Positions 34,101-45,100 of a DNA stretch of 64,000 nt are shown in pieces. This DNA is from Ligula intestinalis (Eukaryota > Platyhelminthes > Cestoda > Diphyllobothriidea > Diphyllobothriidae). The stretch spans positions 17,442,843-17,506,842 of the forward strand of contig JAYGXS010000006.1 of NCBI GenBank assembly GCA_036362985.1. Reading direction: 5' to 3'. A program made the position numbers and the translations under genes. The notes beneath the pieces are model-generated. The model saw nothing but the letters and a program-made list of their open reading frames with translations. It was not told the origin of the DNA and made no database searches. Numbering within the stretch: position 1 is the stretch's first letter; each line of letters opens with the position of its first letter.

Positions 34101-37100
34101 TTAACGGCCGGCTTGGCCTGCTGTGCCGTGGGCGGTGGCGTCTTCCACTAGCCTTACTGCTCCATAATACTGTTCATTTTTGGAAATTGGACCTTATACT
34201 TTTTTTTCTTGGGTACAAGGTAAGTTTCCTTGGCAGTTGCGTTCTGCGCCGGATCCAATGGATAGTGTTGGATGCCGTACACATTGGGTGTCCAGACGTG
34301 GCGTCACGCCTGGGGGCGGCTCCGGTTGCGCCAGCCACATGCGGTTTTCTAAGCTTTATCATAGTATTGAGTCAAGATGGGGAAAGAGAGAGTATGGTAG
34401 ATGTAGCGCAAGTCACATACTTTACCCCAGCTTGTTGTGGGGACACCTCGTCGAAACCGCCGCTTAAAAGGTAGAATTTGAGGCTGGTGGATCTTGGAGG
34501 TATCACAGGGCCATGTTGGGTTAATATGTGTCTGAAATGGTCCACACACTTTTTTGATTTTGGTTTCCACTCCGAATACCACGACGTTAGATTGCCTGAT
34601 AACATTCCCTACACACAATTTCCCCAGGTGGTGGTAGAAACAGGCAAATACGTCTTCTTCTTCTTGAAAGTACTGTTTTGACGTTTCGAAAACTCGCGGC
34701 TCTGAGTTTAGGGACTGCAGCCCAACATCAGACTCTAAGTCTGAAAAACATTCAGCTAAAGTGTTCTTTAAAATCACCATTTGCAGTTGTTCTGTGGGCA
34801 AAAAAGATGGCGCTCGTCGAATAACGTTCACCGATCACTAACGGAACTTACTCGTCCCGCTCTGCCTTGGGACTCATCATCTAGCCCCGCCAGCAGCCGT
34901 ATAGCAGTTAGTAGTCTAGACAGATAGCACTGTCGGCAAATACAATGGGGACTGGAATGACCATTTCTGGCTCATAAGCCGTCATCAGTCAATCATACCC
35001 CAACCCTTAACCACGGGTGAACGTTAATAAAGGAGTGTCAATATTTTCCGATATAAACTAGCAAGACGACAAGCCCGTGGCTCAAAGGTTAGAGTACAAG
35101 ACTTTTGATCGAAAGATTGCTAGTTCGAGCCCCACCCGAGGCTCAAACCCGCGATTTTTTTTATCAGAAGTCGAATGTCCTAACTATTGAGCCACGAGCT
35201 GGTTGTCTTGTCGCTTTAGGTGTATTTTAAGGTCTTCGTTACACTTCTTTTTTATTACCTTCGTGAAATTATCAGGGAAACGTTCTGTCTTACAACTAGA
35301 TTGGGAATGAGGTGGTAGTCACGTCTCACGCTAGATTGCTCATGGCTGGCACTAGTAGTAAAGCGATGATGACGTAGACTGGGTACCATTGGCCAACACA
35401 AGCTCTGCGAGGATGCCAGATCTTGTGATGGGATCTTCAGTCTTCATAACTGTGACATCAGCAGTAGCTCCTACGACGTGCAAAACCTCAGACCACTTTG
35501 ACTGTGCATAAAAAATAATCGAAGAAATATGTTGTTGCACATTGAAGTCCAGATGGACTCACCCCTTGCGGTCTCGTCACCGGCCATGGCACGCACGCTA
35601 TTTTTAATGGGTTCTTTGGTTTACGGCCACATGTTCTGCAGCCTAGAGCGAAAAATTTCACGTCGTCATCAATTCCCGGTCAATATAGATACCTAAGGGT
35701 TAGCCGTTTCACGCAGGTCGGGCTTGGGACGCACGTAAAACCTGCTGGTGATATTTGACTGTAAACACCACTTTACCATCGCGTACACAACGGCCTTCGG
35801 TGATGCGCAATTTCTCCTTCCGATTCCTGAAGGGTTTTGCGGATAAATGCATTTTGCCTTCACCGGGGGCGGGGGGGGGTTAGGCAAGCTTTCTGGATTA
35901 ACTTAGCCATCTGACGCAAGAAGTATCTACTGCAAATAAAATTGTCATAGTGGCTAGCTATTCAAGCGACGATCCTAGCTCCTCCTGACATGAACTTCTG
36001 TGCTATCTAAAAATCCATTTTCCGATCGGGAGACCAATTGATTTTCATTTAGATGGCACAAAAACCGAAGTGCGTTTATACAGCATATCGATCAAATTTC
36101 GTTATGCAACAAATAGCCGCTGATTTCGTAGCATAAGACCTCGAAAAACATAAGTACGCACCAAAATATCCTCCAGCAGAGATGAATGCGCTAACTGGCT
36201 ATCAGGCTGGGCTTCAGTTTACGTACGGTTCCGACTATTAGGGGATTAGACTGTCGAGGACATAAAGTTTTGTCCAGTCAGGAGCTGATCGTGGCACTTA
36301 TATGGTCTTTTTGCCCGGTTAACCAATCTTTACGAGGCTTATACACGTCTAAGTAGCGAACACATTTTCTGTGAGGAGGGGATTTCTCACTGTCGGTGTT
36401 TCTGCTATCACCAATTGTGGTGTCGTGCTGTGGCAGACTAGAAATTGATAGGTATTCCCTGTGTGGTTTCTCTGTTTGCTGATAGTTTATCCTACAGACC
36501 CTCTGTTGCGCATTTTTATTTGACGTGTTGATGGGTAGAGATCCTTGCTATCACTTGATACAGTTAGCTCTGACATGACAGGGGGATTGGATCCGACTCA
36601 AATTCGCTGGTCTAGTGTCATAGTGTATAACAGTAGTTCTCTGTGTGATGCACTGTATTACTGATAGCCAAATGTCCTCGGTGCATATTTTCCACAGAAC
36701 TGGCAGTTCTTTCATTCTGGTCCAAGCTGCGCTCTGCGCTGCAAGCAATCGACTCCTGCTTTAACTGCAAGTTGACAGGTAGAACAGCTTAGAGGTTTGG
36801 CTATTGGTTGTAGGAGAAAAGGGGTGTATGAGTATGGTTTTGTTTGTTGGCGAAGCTCCCTAAATAAAATGCAATCGCCTAGGGATTCGGCAGTATTTCT
36901 TCATTCTATAAATAATGGGATGCTTTTTTACTTGAAGCCTGAAACGGCAGCCCAGTATTCTGGATGCTTACAGTTACCGTATGCTTGAAAACTAATGAAA
37001 CCGAGACAGGTGCACTTTAAGACGCGGTGAATGCGAAAGAACCAGCTGTCAGTTTGGACGCAATACTAAGTAGACAAGTTTGACTGGCAGGGGACACACT

Positions 37101-39168
37101 TTCCCGCTAATTTTTACACAATAACGTACCGACTTTTGGCAGAGCAGCTCTCTACTCACTTGCGTGAAGGAACCGTCAGAAAAAAGCACTACTTCAGAGG
37201 AAATGGCAGTTACCCAGTGCCTCAGTCTAGTTCACTAGATAGCTGAAATGAGAAAGGGGGCAAAGCAGGGGCGGGTACGCTCACCCCTCGAACTTGAAAT
37301 CGCTGCCATGGAGGACCGTCAGATGACTGGCATCCCCACCGAGGGCCCTGAAGGCGCTAGACACGACGCACTCCACAAAGACGCTCCGAGGCTTCATCAG
37401 GTCCCAAGCACATTCACCTTGGAGGAAGGCGGCGACGTCATCAATCAGGATTACCACCTACGAGAGGAGGTACAGGGGGTAGGATAAGCTGGTTAGAATG
37501 ATGTAATAAATAAGGAAATTACTTTATATGTACCTTTTTTGCCCGGCTGGATCCCATGGATAATTGGTAAAACGTAGTTACTGGCAACAAAGTAAACCTT
37601 CCCAGCGTCATAATAAGCATGGTAATTAACAGTACCGACACTGGTGTACGTTTGCATTTCGCGGCTCAGGGTTAACTGGAGGAACAGTCTGCCGCCCTCT
37701 TAAAGTATTCGCATACTTTGTGAGAAATCACCTATCGGGAAAACAAGTACACGCTATTTCTAGTTTAGTGTACAACTAGCATGTTGTCAACATCACAAGA
37801 GAGGCTAAGAAAAGAAGCAATTTTTGATCGAGTTCATTTGGCTATACAATGCAACTAACCCTGCTCACACTGTTGGTTTTCATCTGAGCTATGAAGAGCC
37901 CTAGCCTGATTGTAAAGTAGAATATGTTTACATTATCCTCTGCAGAATCAACCTTCGCATCCATTTTTCATGCCCTCCTCTTTGTAAGCAACTGCTGAAA
38001 ATATTTGATGCGTTCTTCCGTTTTGCAACCCCGACGATGGTTTTCGCGGTCTCTGTTGATGATCACGGCGGGTTCTTCTGTTTTCGCCACCTAGTGGGTG
38101 TACTATGCAGTCAGAAAGGTTGCATATCCGGTATTTCGGTGATGTTCTCGTGACCTCTACTATCCTCTCCTCCTCTTTCACCTCCCTGATGGTCAAGACA
38201 GTAGCTCTGGCTGTTGTATGATTTCTGGCACAAAAAGGAAAGTTTTGAGCCCCTCACACGTTCTTTTTAACGACACGGTCCTATCTCACTGCATCGTACT
38301 AATCGTATCTATTTAACTATTTTTTTTAGGAAATCAGTATTTCTTCTTCAGCTTTTTTAAATTGAGGGCTTACTGATTTCATCGTAGGAGTTTTTTCACT
38401 GCTTTCTTTATTACCTCACCATGATTTACAAAGACTATGGACTATTGTTTTGGATGACGGACCGTTGTGGACTGGATGTGACATACCCGGCCTAGTATGC
38501 TTCTCATCTCTGTTGTTTACATGATTGCTTACACAGAGCAGCAATTATCCACTTTATTTATGTTTACCACAGAACTAAGGTTGTAAGAACGAGGCCCCCT
38601 TGACCTTAAATATGCAATTTATTTATACGACGGTGATCCTCTTCTCTGCTAGTTCGAGCAGGAGTTACCACCTTTAGGGCCGTGGAATAACGAGGAACGG
38701 CCAATAAACTGGCACGCAGCAAAAACACGGAAGCAGGACTGCCTACTGGCTTATTCACTCTAGTTAGAGGGGGAGGGGGGACAGAGGGGGTAGAGGGGGA
38801 GGGGGAGGAGAGAGTGTTAGAGGGGAGAGGGCCAACTTCAAGGTGAATAGTCGAGAGAAGACGAAGACCTACATGAACGCCAGGGATGCGTGAGAGTTGG
38901 GCCAGCAGTCGCAGTGCCACTGTGTGGCCGAGGTGGGGTAGACCACTGGGAGAGAGGCTCCACAAGCAGCGAATGAATTTAGGCTTGCCGGAAGCAAGTC
39001 GGGCACTGAGAGCGGCACGTGACTCGGGCAGGATAGAGCAGATGGCCTCCAGACTGGCCTTTCCACCGGCCTCCATCGGCGACATTCCCTCCTCCGTGTA
39101 GGTGAGTTTTGAGAAGACCTCGGCCAGTGATCGTATATGCTCCGATGAGAGAGAGGCGGCGGCAGAGT
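24929..39168 (-). CDS. TyrRS-like copy B (pseudo-catalytic) with EMAPII tail
   Basis: Eight exons, 1925 bases, starting at a strong acceptor (CTCTTTCTGCAG|AC) that needs an upstream phase-1 exon. The fold order matches TyrRS: helix ([10 protein letters not shown]), [35 protein letters not shown], then a loop reading [13 protein letters not shown] where KMSKS should be. Next come [15 protein letters not shown] and [14 protein letters not shown] (anticodon domain intact), then EMAPII ([23 protein letters not shown]). Pocket residues are lost: Tyr to Leu in CLWS, Tyr to Leu in SALILP, Gln to Asp in CTDMLD. So it should not make tyrosyl-adenylate. It could partner copy A. Insertions of ~17 (exon B3) and ~45 residues (exon B4) are low complexity. 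Confidence 0.8.
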
Positions 39169-42100
39169 CTGCAGAAAGAGGTAGTAAAAATAACAAGTCA
39201 ATATCCACCAAAAAAGGTTACAGGCTGCTCTAACATTCCCCGCTCGCATCGTTCTGCCTTCGGGCGGCTCATCATCGAGCCCTGCTTGCTGCAGCAAAAG
39301 AACGTTGCTGGCCGTAACAAGGGAGACCGAAATGGTCAATTCGCGTACCTTAGCCGTCATCAGCCAGCCAGACTCAACCCCAATTGGTGAACCACCAGAA
39401 ATTCGAACACGCGAAGTGTTCATGAGAAGCCTAACCCTCTAACTATCGAGGCGCGGGCACGTTTTATTAACGGTTTAGATCGGAAATATAAACGAATAAA
39501 TTTCGTGGCAAAGCGATCACAGCTACCTCTTCTCCATTACTTTTTGGGACTCGCCTTTTCGCTTTATCGGCATTTAATGTGAATAGCGAGCGAAAGGAGT
39601 GAGAGGACCCAACTCCTGAATAAAATCAGTAATCTCCAACAATCGTAAGCAGCAGTGTCCGACCCATCATCCGTCTACAAAATTTCACCCAAAAAGCTAA
39701 CGGATGACCAAAGTAAAAGGTTTCAGGACGAATCCGGCTACAATACAGGCGACGCACATTCGGTGCATTTTATCGTTGCACTGGAAGAGACACTTGCAAC
39801 GATAAAGACCACGCAAGACCCCGATAACTCGATTGCCAGTGAGTCGCATCGCTCAGAATATTCTACGGGTCGAACCATCTACTTGGCTAACCATTGAGGA
39901 ATTAAAAATTGACGATTAATTTGAGATAATTCCAGCTGACAAAAGACGGACAAAAGTGATATTGGACAATTTTGAGTATGATCTCTCATGGTCATAAGGG
40001 GACGTTCGGCTATTTAGTAGTATTTATCGAACTATATTTATTTAAAGTTGGTGGTATCTAACTAAACTAAAGACTAAAGTAAACCTAAAAGGAACCTAAT
40101 AAAACAAATGGCAAACTAAAAACTAAGCTAAATTAAAACTAATAAATCGAAAAGAGATAACACGACCAGAGGCAAGGGATATCTAAAGTAGACGGCCACC
40201 TTTATTGTTAACATTGAGTAATCAGCGACCCACTGGAGAGAAGGTACGATGAAGAAGGAAGATCGTTGAAAGGGAAGCCCCTGAGTTTCTGGACTACTAA
40301 TTAAGCAGGCACTTCAAATTAATGAGCGAATCCTGAGAACTCCAATGGGCTCCCGGTCTCCGAATAAATCGCTATTAATGTTTTGCAAAGGCTGGAACTG
40401 CAGATGTTTCAGTCTTTCAAGCGAAAATTCTCGTTCGGACACTTTTTCTGCGCATCAGAACACGGGTAGCGAAACTGTGCAGGCAGCAAAAAGCGAGACT
40501 ATTGTCTGAGGACACGGGAGATGTTTATCGTTTTACCCGTATGCAGCACTGCCGAAAGACGAAAATGAATTTAGACGGTGTATACATGAACACAGTCTAA
40601 CCGTATGTCGCCATGCACAGCTTCGAAAATACTCATTGGTTAGACTTCAACAATTCAAAAAAAATCGGTCGACAGGAAAGCAGGATGATGAGAATATCAG
40701 TTCTGTATATACAGAGGTAAAAGTAGAATGTTGGCAGGGTATTCAAGAAATGTCCTATGTTATTCAATAGGACAGAACCAAAGCTTTCGATTTTGTGCGT
40801 CAGGCTATGAAAGAATACCAATGTAAGGAAGAATGTTTTTTTAATAACTCCCTTCTGAACCCGGAAAATCTGACCTTAAGATGGTGAAAATCAGAGCGAA
40901 GCAAGTGTGAGGAATCGTGTTGGTTTACAAAAACAAGGAAACAATTAAGTCTAAAGATCATTGTTTTTGCACATTTTTGATGCTTTTGTTAAAAAAAAAA
41001 ACAGTAATACACTTGTCTGACCTGTATTTTGTTTTAACGCACAGCGATTTGGGACCGAAAACGACTTTGTGAAGTATGTGGCAAGATACTTTTTCTATAA
41101 CATACTTTCCAAGAATTCATAATTTAGAAAGGAAACAGATAAAACATTGACAGTTTTCGCATAATCTTAGCGTATATTCCGTTAATCTTTAGTGCATTTG
41201 TAATTCTAGAATAGAGCCTAAAAGTAAGCAAATAGTGAAAAATGCTCTCATATAAAGCGAGAAGTTATTCCTTGCATTCCTAACCAAAATTGAATCACTA
41301 GTTTTTGGGAAAATCGAAAAAGTCACAGTTCGCCATCTTTACTCTTACGTTGCCCTGCATATTTGTCGGTCGAATATCTATTTAAAGTGCTTTTAAAAAA
41401 GACGTAAGTCAGTATATAAATGGTTTAATTGGTCGTAGACAAATTAATATTGTATTTTTGTTGAGGACTTTCCGTTTGCTCGGCAGACTTTTGTTCTTGG
41501 TGGAGTCTATAAATATGCCCCAAGCGGCAAGCTCCAAATGCCCTTAAGAAATATCTTATTTTGAAGGTTCTAATGAACACCAAGTCTAATATTGTTAAGA
41601 AACGTATGAAAACATGGAAAATCATAAAGTGTTCGCCGGAATTTTAAGTAATATAGGAAACGAATCTTAATACGATACCAAAAATACATACAAGGGAATT
41701 TAATGAAAGGAGGATTCTCTTTATTAACAAAATACTCTTCTGAATTCTCTGATGGGAATTTTCGAAACTTTAAAAATTGTATGGTTTCAATATCATTTGA
41801 AAATTCTATTTGCATTTATTGGTCATAGTTACATCGCTTTTTCACGTGTAGGAATTTGAATGTACGGGTACAGCTAAGTAAACTATTAGCCCTTTTTATA
41901 TTTCTTTCGCAAATTTCGGAAATTTCTATCAGATAGGACCCACACCGTCTGTTAAAGTCCGCAGCAAAAGGACCCTTTCTCAGGCTAGCAAATGCTGAGC
42001 ACTGTCGCATAAAAAACTCTATCCAAGCATCCGGATAAGAAAGATCTTCACAGCACAACATAAGGCAATGAACATGTCTCCGAGGTTATCTAAGTAGGTG

Positions 42101-45100
42101 TAGGGAATGCATGTTTCGATGGAGACGAACCCGTGGCGTGTTTTTTGGCTGAGTCGGCCGCCGCTGACTCATGTTTTGGGTACGCATCGGCCAGGAGTGT
42201 GCTGAAGGGCGGTTTGGTAAATTTCTGTCGAAGGCCGTCCATACGGCAGTCCAGATGGCTAAAAACGGCCTCCTTCAAATCGTCCGCCGAGAGTTCACTC
42301 TTAAGATAGGCCGTTTCCAGTTCCTCGTAGGTAGCAAATTTAGCTTTGCCGCAGGTAACTCCTGGTAAGACAATAGAAAAGATACTGACTCATACATACG
42401 TATATGTAAAGCACCAAAAAAGGAGAAAACAGATGCAGGGAGTATCACGCTATGGGTCAGATCTATCAGACCACGAGCACTACTATCTGGACCAAATTCC
42501 CAGTCAGATATTCGTCACGAGACAGAGGCATCGTGCTCACTCTGGACAGTTTCCTCCACGCCTAGCGAGATAGCCTCTGTACAAATTAAGGTACACCATA
42601 ACTGTGACCAGATGGTAGCAGACAGACTAGAGCAAACGTATAAGAACATTACCGACCAAAACTAGGTAGACTGGAAGGGCCATTTCTGGCTCATTAGCCT
42701 TCATCAGTCAGTCATACTCAAAAGCAGGTGTTGTGGCATCTGAGGCTCAAACCTACGAAATGTTGATTAGAAGTTCAACGCTCTAACCATTGAGCCACGC
42801 AGTCGGGTGGTGCACCACCTGGGACTGGGTAGGACTGACTGATGACGACTAATAAGCCATAAATGGCTACTCCGGGCTGGCTTGTCTTTGTCCGCAATGC
42901 TCTTCTACTTACAATGCTAGCCGTTGTGTTCTTTTTCCTTTGTTCCACTTCATTGGCTTGTGTCATTGGACATCACCAATAAGCAGAGGTACTATTTATT
43001 GGTATCACAACATACGTACATAAATAGGGAGTTCAAAGGTACATACCTGCATACATAAATCCGACTGTAGTCGTGGCCTACGTGGCGCGTGAAGCCTTTG
43101 TCTACGCCTGAGGACCTATGGCTTCGTCCAGACAAATTCACCGAATTTCTTCATCTTTCTTAAAAAGCTTATACCATGTATTGCTGGCAAACTAGGTTAA
43201 GGGAGTAAGTTAGTACAGTAACAACAACCACGTGCAACAGTCGTGTGTGTGTCCCCGCTTACCGCAGTTTCTGCTCAAGGGGCCGATGATGAGTATAAGT
43301 GTAAGTACGCGGACAGAAGCTAAAAGGTGTCCGTGCTGTATGGAAAATAATTTGATAAATTATAATACAGACTGCCAATGCCAACGCGGTTATCCCGTAG
43401 TGGCTGGGCCAGCTAGTTACATCAAATTCCAGTTTGCACTTATAGACCTTGATTACAGTGATCTACCCTAGGTTCAAAAATTAATTCTGACGAAAATAAA
43501 AACCTGCAACTAATAAGACCTCACCCTTCGCGGCGGCGTCCAGATGCGTTAACGGGAAGATGACATACTTCAGGAAGGCGAGGACACCGTTACCGTCAGC
43601 AGCCGTCACACCAGGCGGACAGACTGCATGCTGCAGTTTGGCCCTCACCGAGGCGCTCGGTTCAAGGAGGTCTATCTTCGAGTCCACCTCGGAGGCGGAC
43701 ATCTTGCCACCCGTGAGACCAGGCACCATGGGGTTCATCAGATGGATACGCTTCTTGTAGCCCAGCCGGGGCAAATACTGTGTGCAGAACAGAGCGCGGG
43801 TGAGGAAGCTTTCTATTCGGGGTATAATTAAGTATGTTTTCATGGTGTTCCTATATAATATTGACCACAATTCCTATAGAGAAAACAAATCTTACACTTG
43901 CTTTAGTTGAGAAAGCTCTAGTCATAGTGTTATTTTAGTTTTTTTTAGAAAACGCGCATCCTTCAGTAGCTCACATGATCATTTATGAATTCTGCAAGCT
44001 TACTAGTACTGCTTATGATCATGCATAATCATCGCCAGATGACAGTGACCATACCGTTCCAAGTGGCTGAATGCAGGCCATCTGTAAGGCAGGTATACAG
44101 CCAAAGGCGGTTGCTGGAGTCAGCATTCACAGACCGGGACAGACCTGGTTATCATCTGGTAGATCCTAGATTGATTGCTTAGGGAATACTGCTTGGGTAG
44201 TCAGGTTACTGAACTTGATGTGGTAAATGTCATATGTTGCAGACAAGTTCGTTAAAGCAGCCACTGTGCCTATTTTCTGCATCAGACAACTGAGGGGCTG
44301 GGACAGTAACTGGGGCATGCGAATGGGAACAGGGAGTGAGATCAATAGTCCGGTGCATTTATTCCACTATAAATAATTTGACGCGCTTGGAAGTCACATG
44401 GTACGCTAAACTCCAAGCCCTGGAAGGTTGCCAACTAATGAGGTAACTCGGAACGAGCAGTCAGCCCAGTGTGTGGAGTGACCGACTGAGGGGCTGAGAG
44501 TCGGTCTGCAGTGGCTGCTTCTTAATGTGGCCTCTATGGCATTCCTAATTCGTGGAATCCGAATCAGGTGTAGCGGCACGCTAAGCGGTGGCTCCGGCCA
44601 CTTGTCCCCTTTCCCGCCTCCGGTCTTCTAAACTTGGTCATGACACCGAGTTCGGGCGGGTCAGGAGGAAAAAGTGCGGAAAATACAGGGCAAATATGCT
44701 ACAACTATAATCTAATTACCGTGCGAAGTACCCCTCCCTGTGCTACATTGCGGTTGAGCACATGGTGAACCTCGTCAAAACCGCCGGTCGAACTGCCGTG
44801 TGTTTGAATCCCGAGTTTTTTTTACAATAAAGTCAAGCGAGTTATGAAAATATTATGTAAGAGTCTTATAAAAAATGCTGTTGTGACAGGAAAAACTCCT
44901 GGTCATTCTAACAATGTTGCCGGAGAGTATAGATGGCAGTAATAATCTGATTTCATGCAGATAGGCATGTCGCGTCGGATCCATAGGCGCTTTGGAAGGA
45001 CTGGGAAAATTCGGCAAACAGCATCTTCTTCCTGTACAGTTAACTGGCCTTCTTAGGGTTCATGCATGTGAGTTATCAGTCGAGACAACCAGGATACGCC

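Noticed and set aside
35068..35140. Functional tRNA gene
   Set aside because: A- and B-box-like blocks are present, but the stems do not pair convincingly and the sequence continues into the SINE family.
35352..35540. Candidate TyrRS exon (frame with EVLHVVGA and VMKTED)
   Set aside because: At first it seemed to match the helix after the Rossmann strand. It has no phase-2 donor to reach exon B3, and exon B2 fills that role much better.
38606..38872. Ser/Pro-rich continuation of the exon B1 frame to a stop at 38606, with a VFLLRAS phrase resembling TyrRS LCLRAS
   Set aside because: Exon B2 at 37457 supplies the true, gap-free homologous segment. A good donor (GTAGGT) at 38872 ends B1, so the rest is intron readthrough.
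38886..39390. Plus-strand frames opposite exon B1
   Set aside because: Shadows of the GC-richer minus-strand exon and the SINE.
42806..42966. Minus-strand 63-codon frame as an extra TyrRS exon
   Set aside because: It covers SINE sequence and has no TyrRS resemblance.
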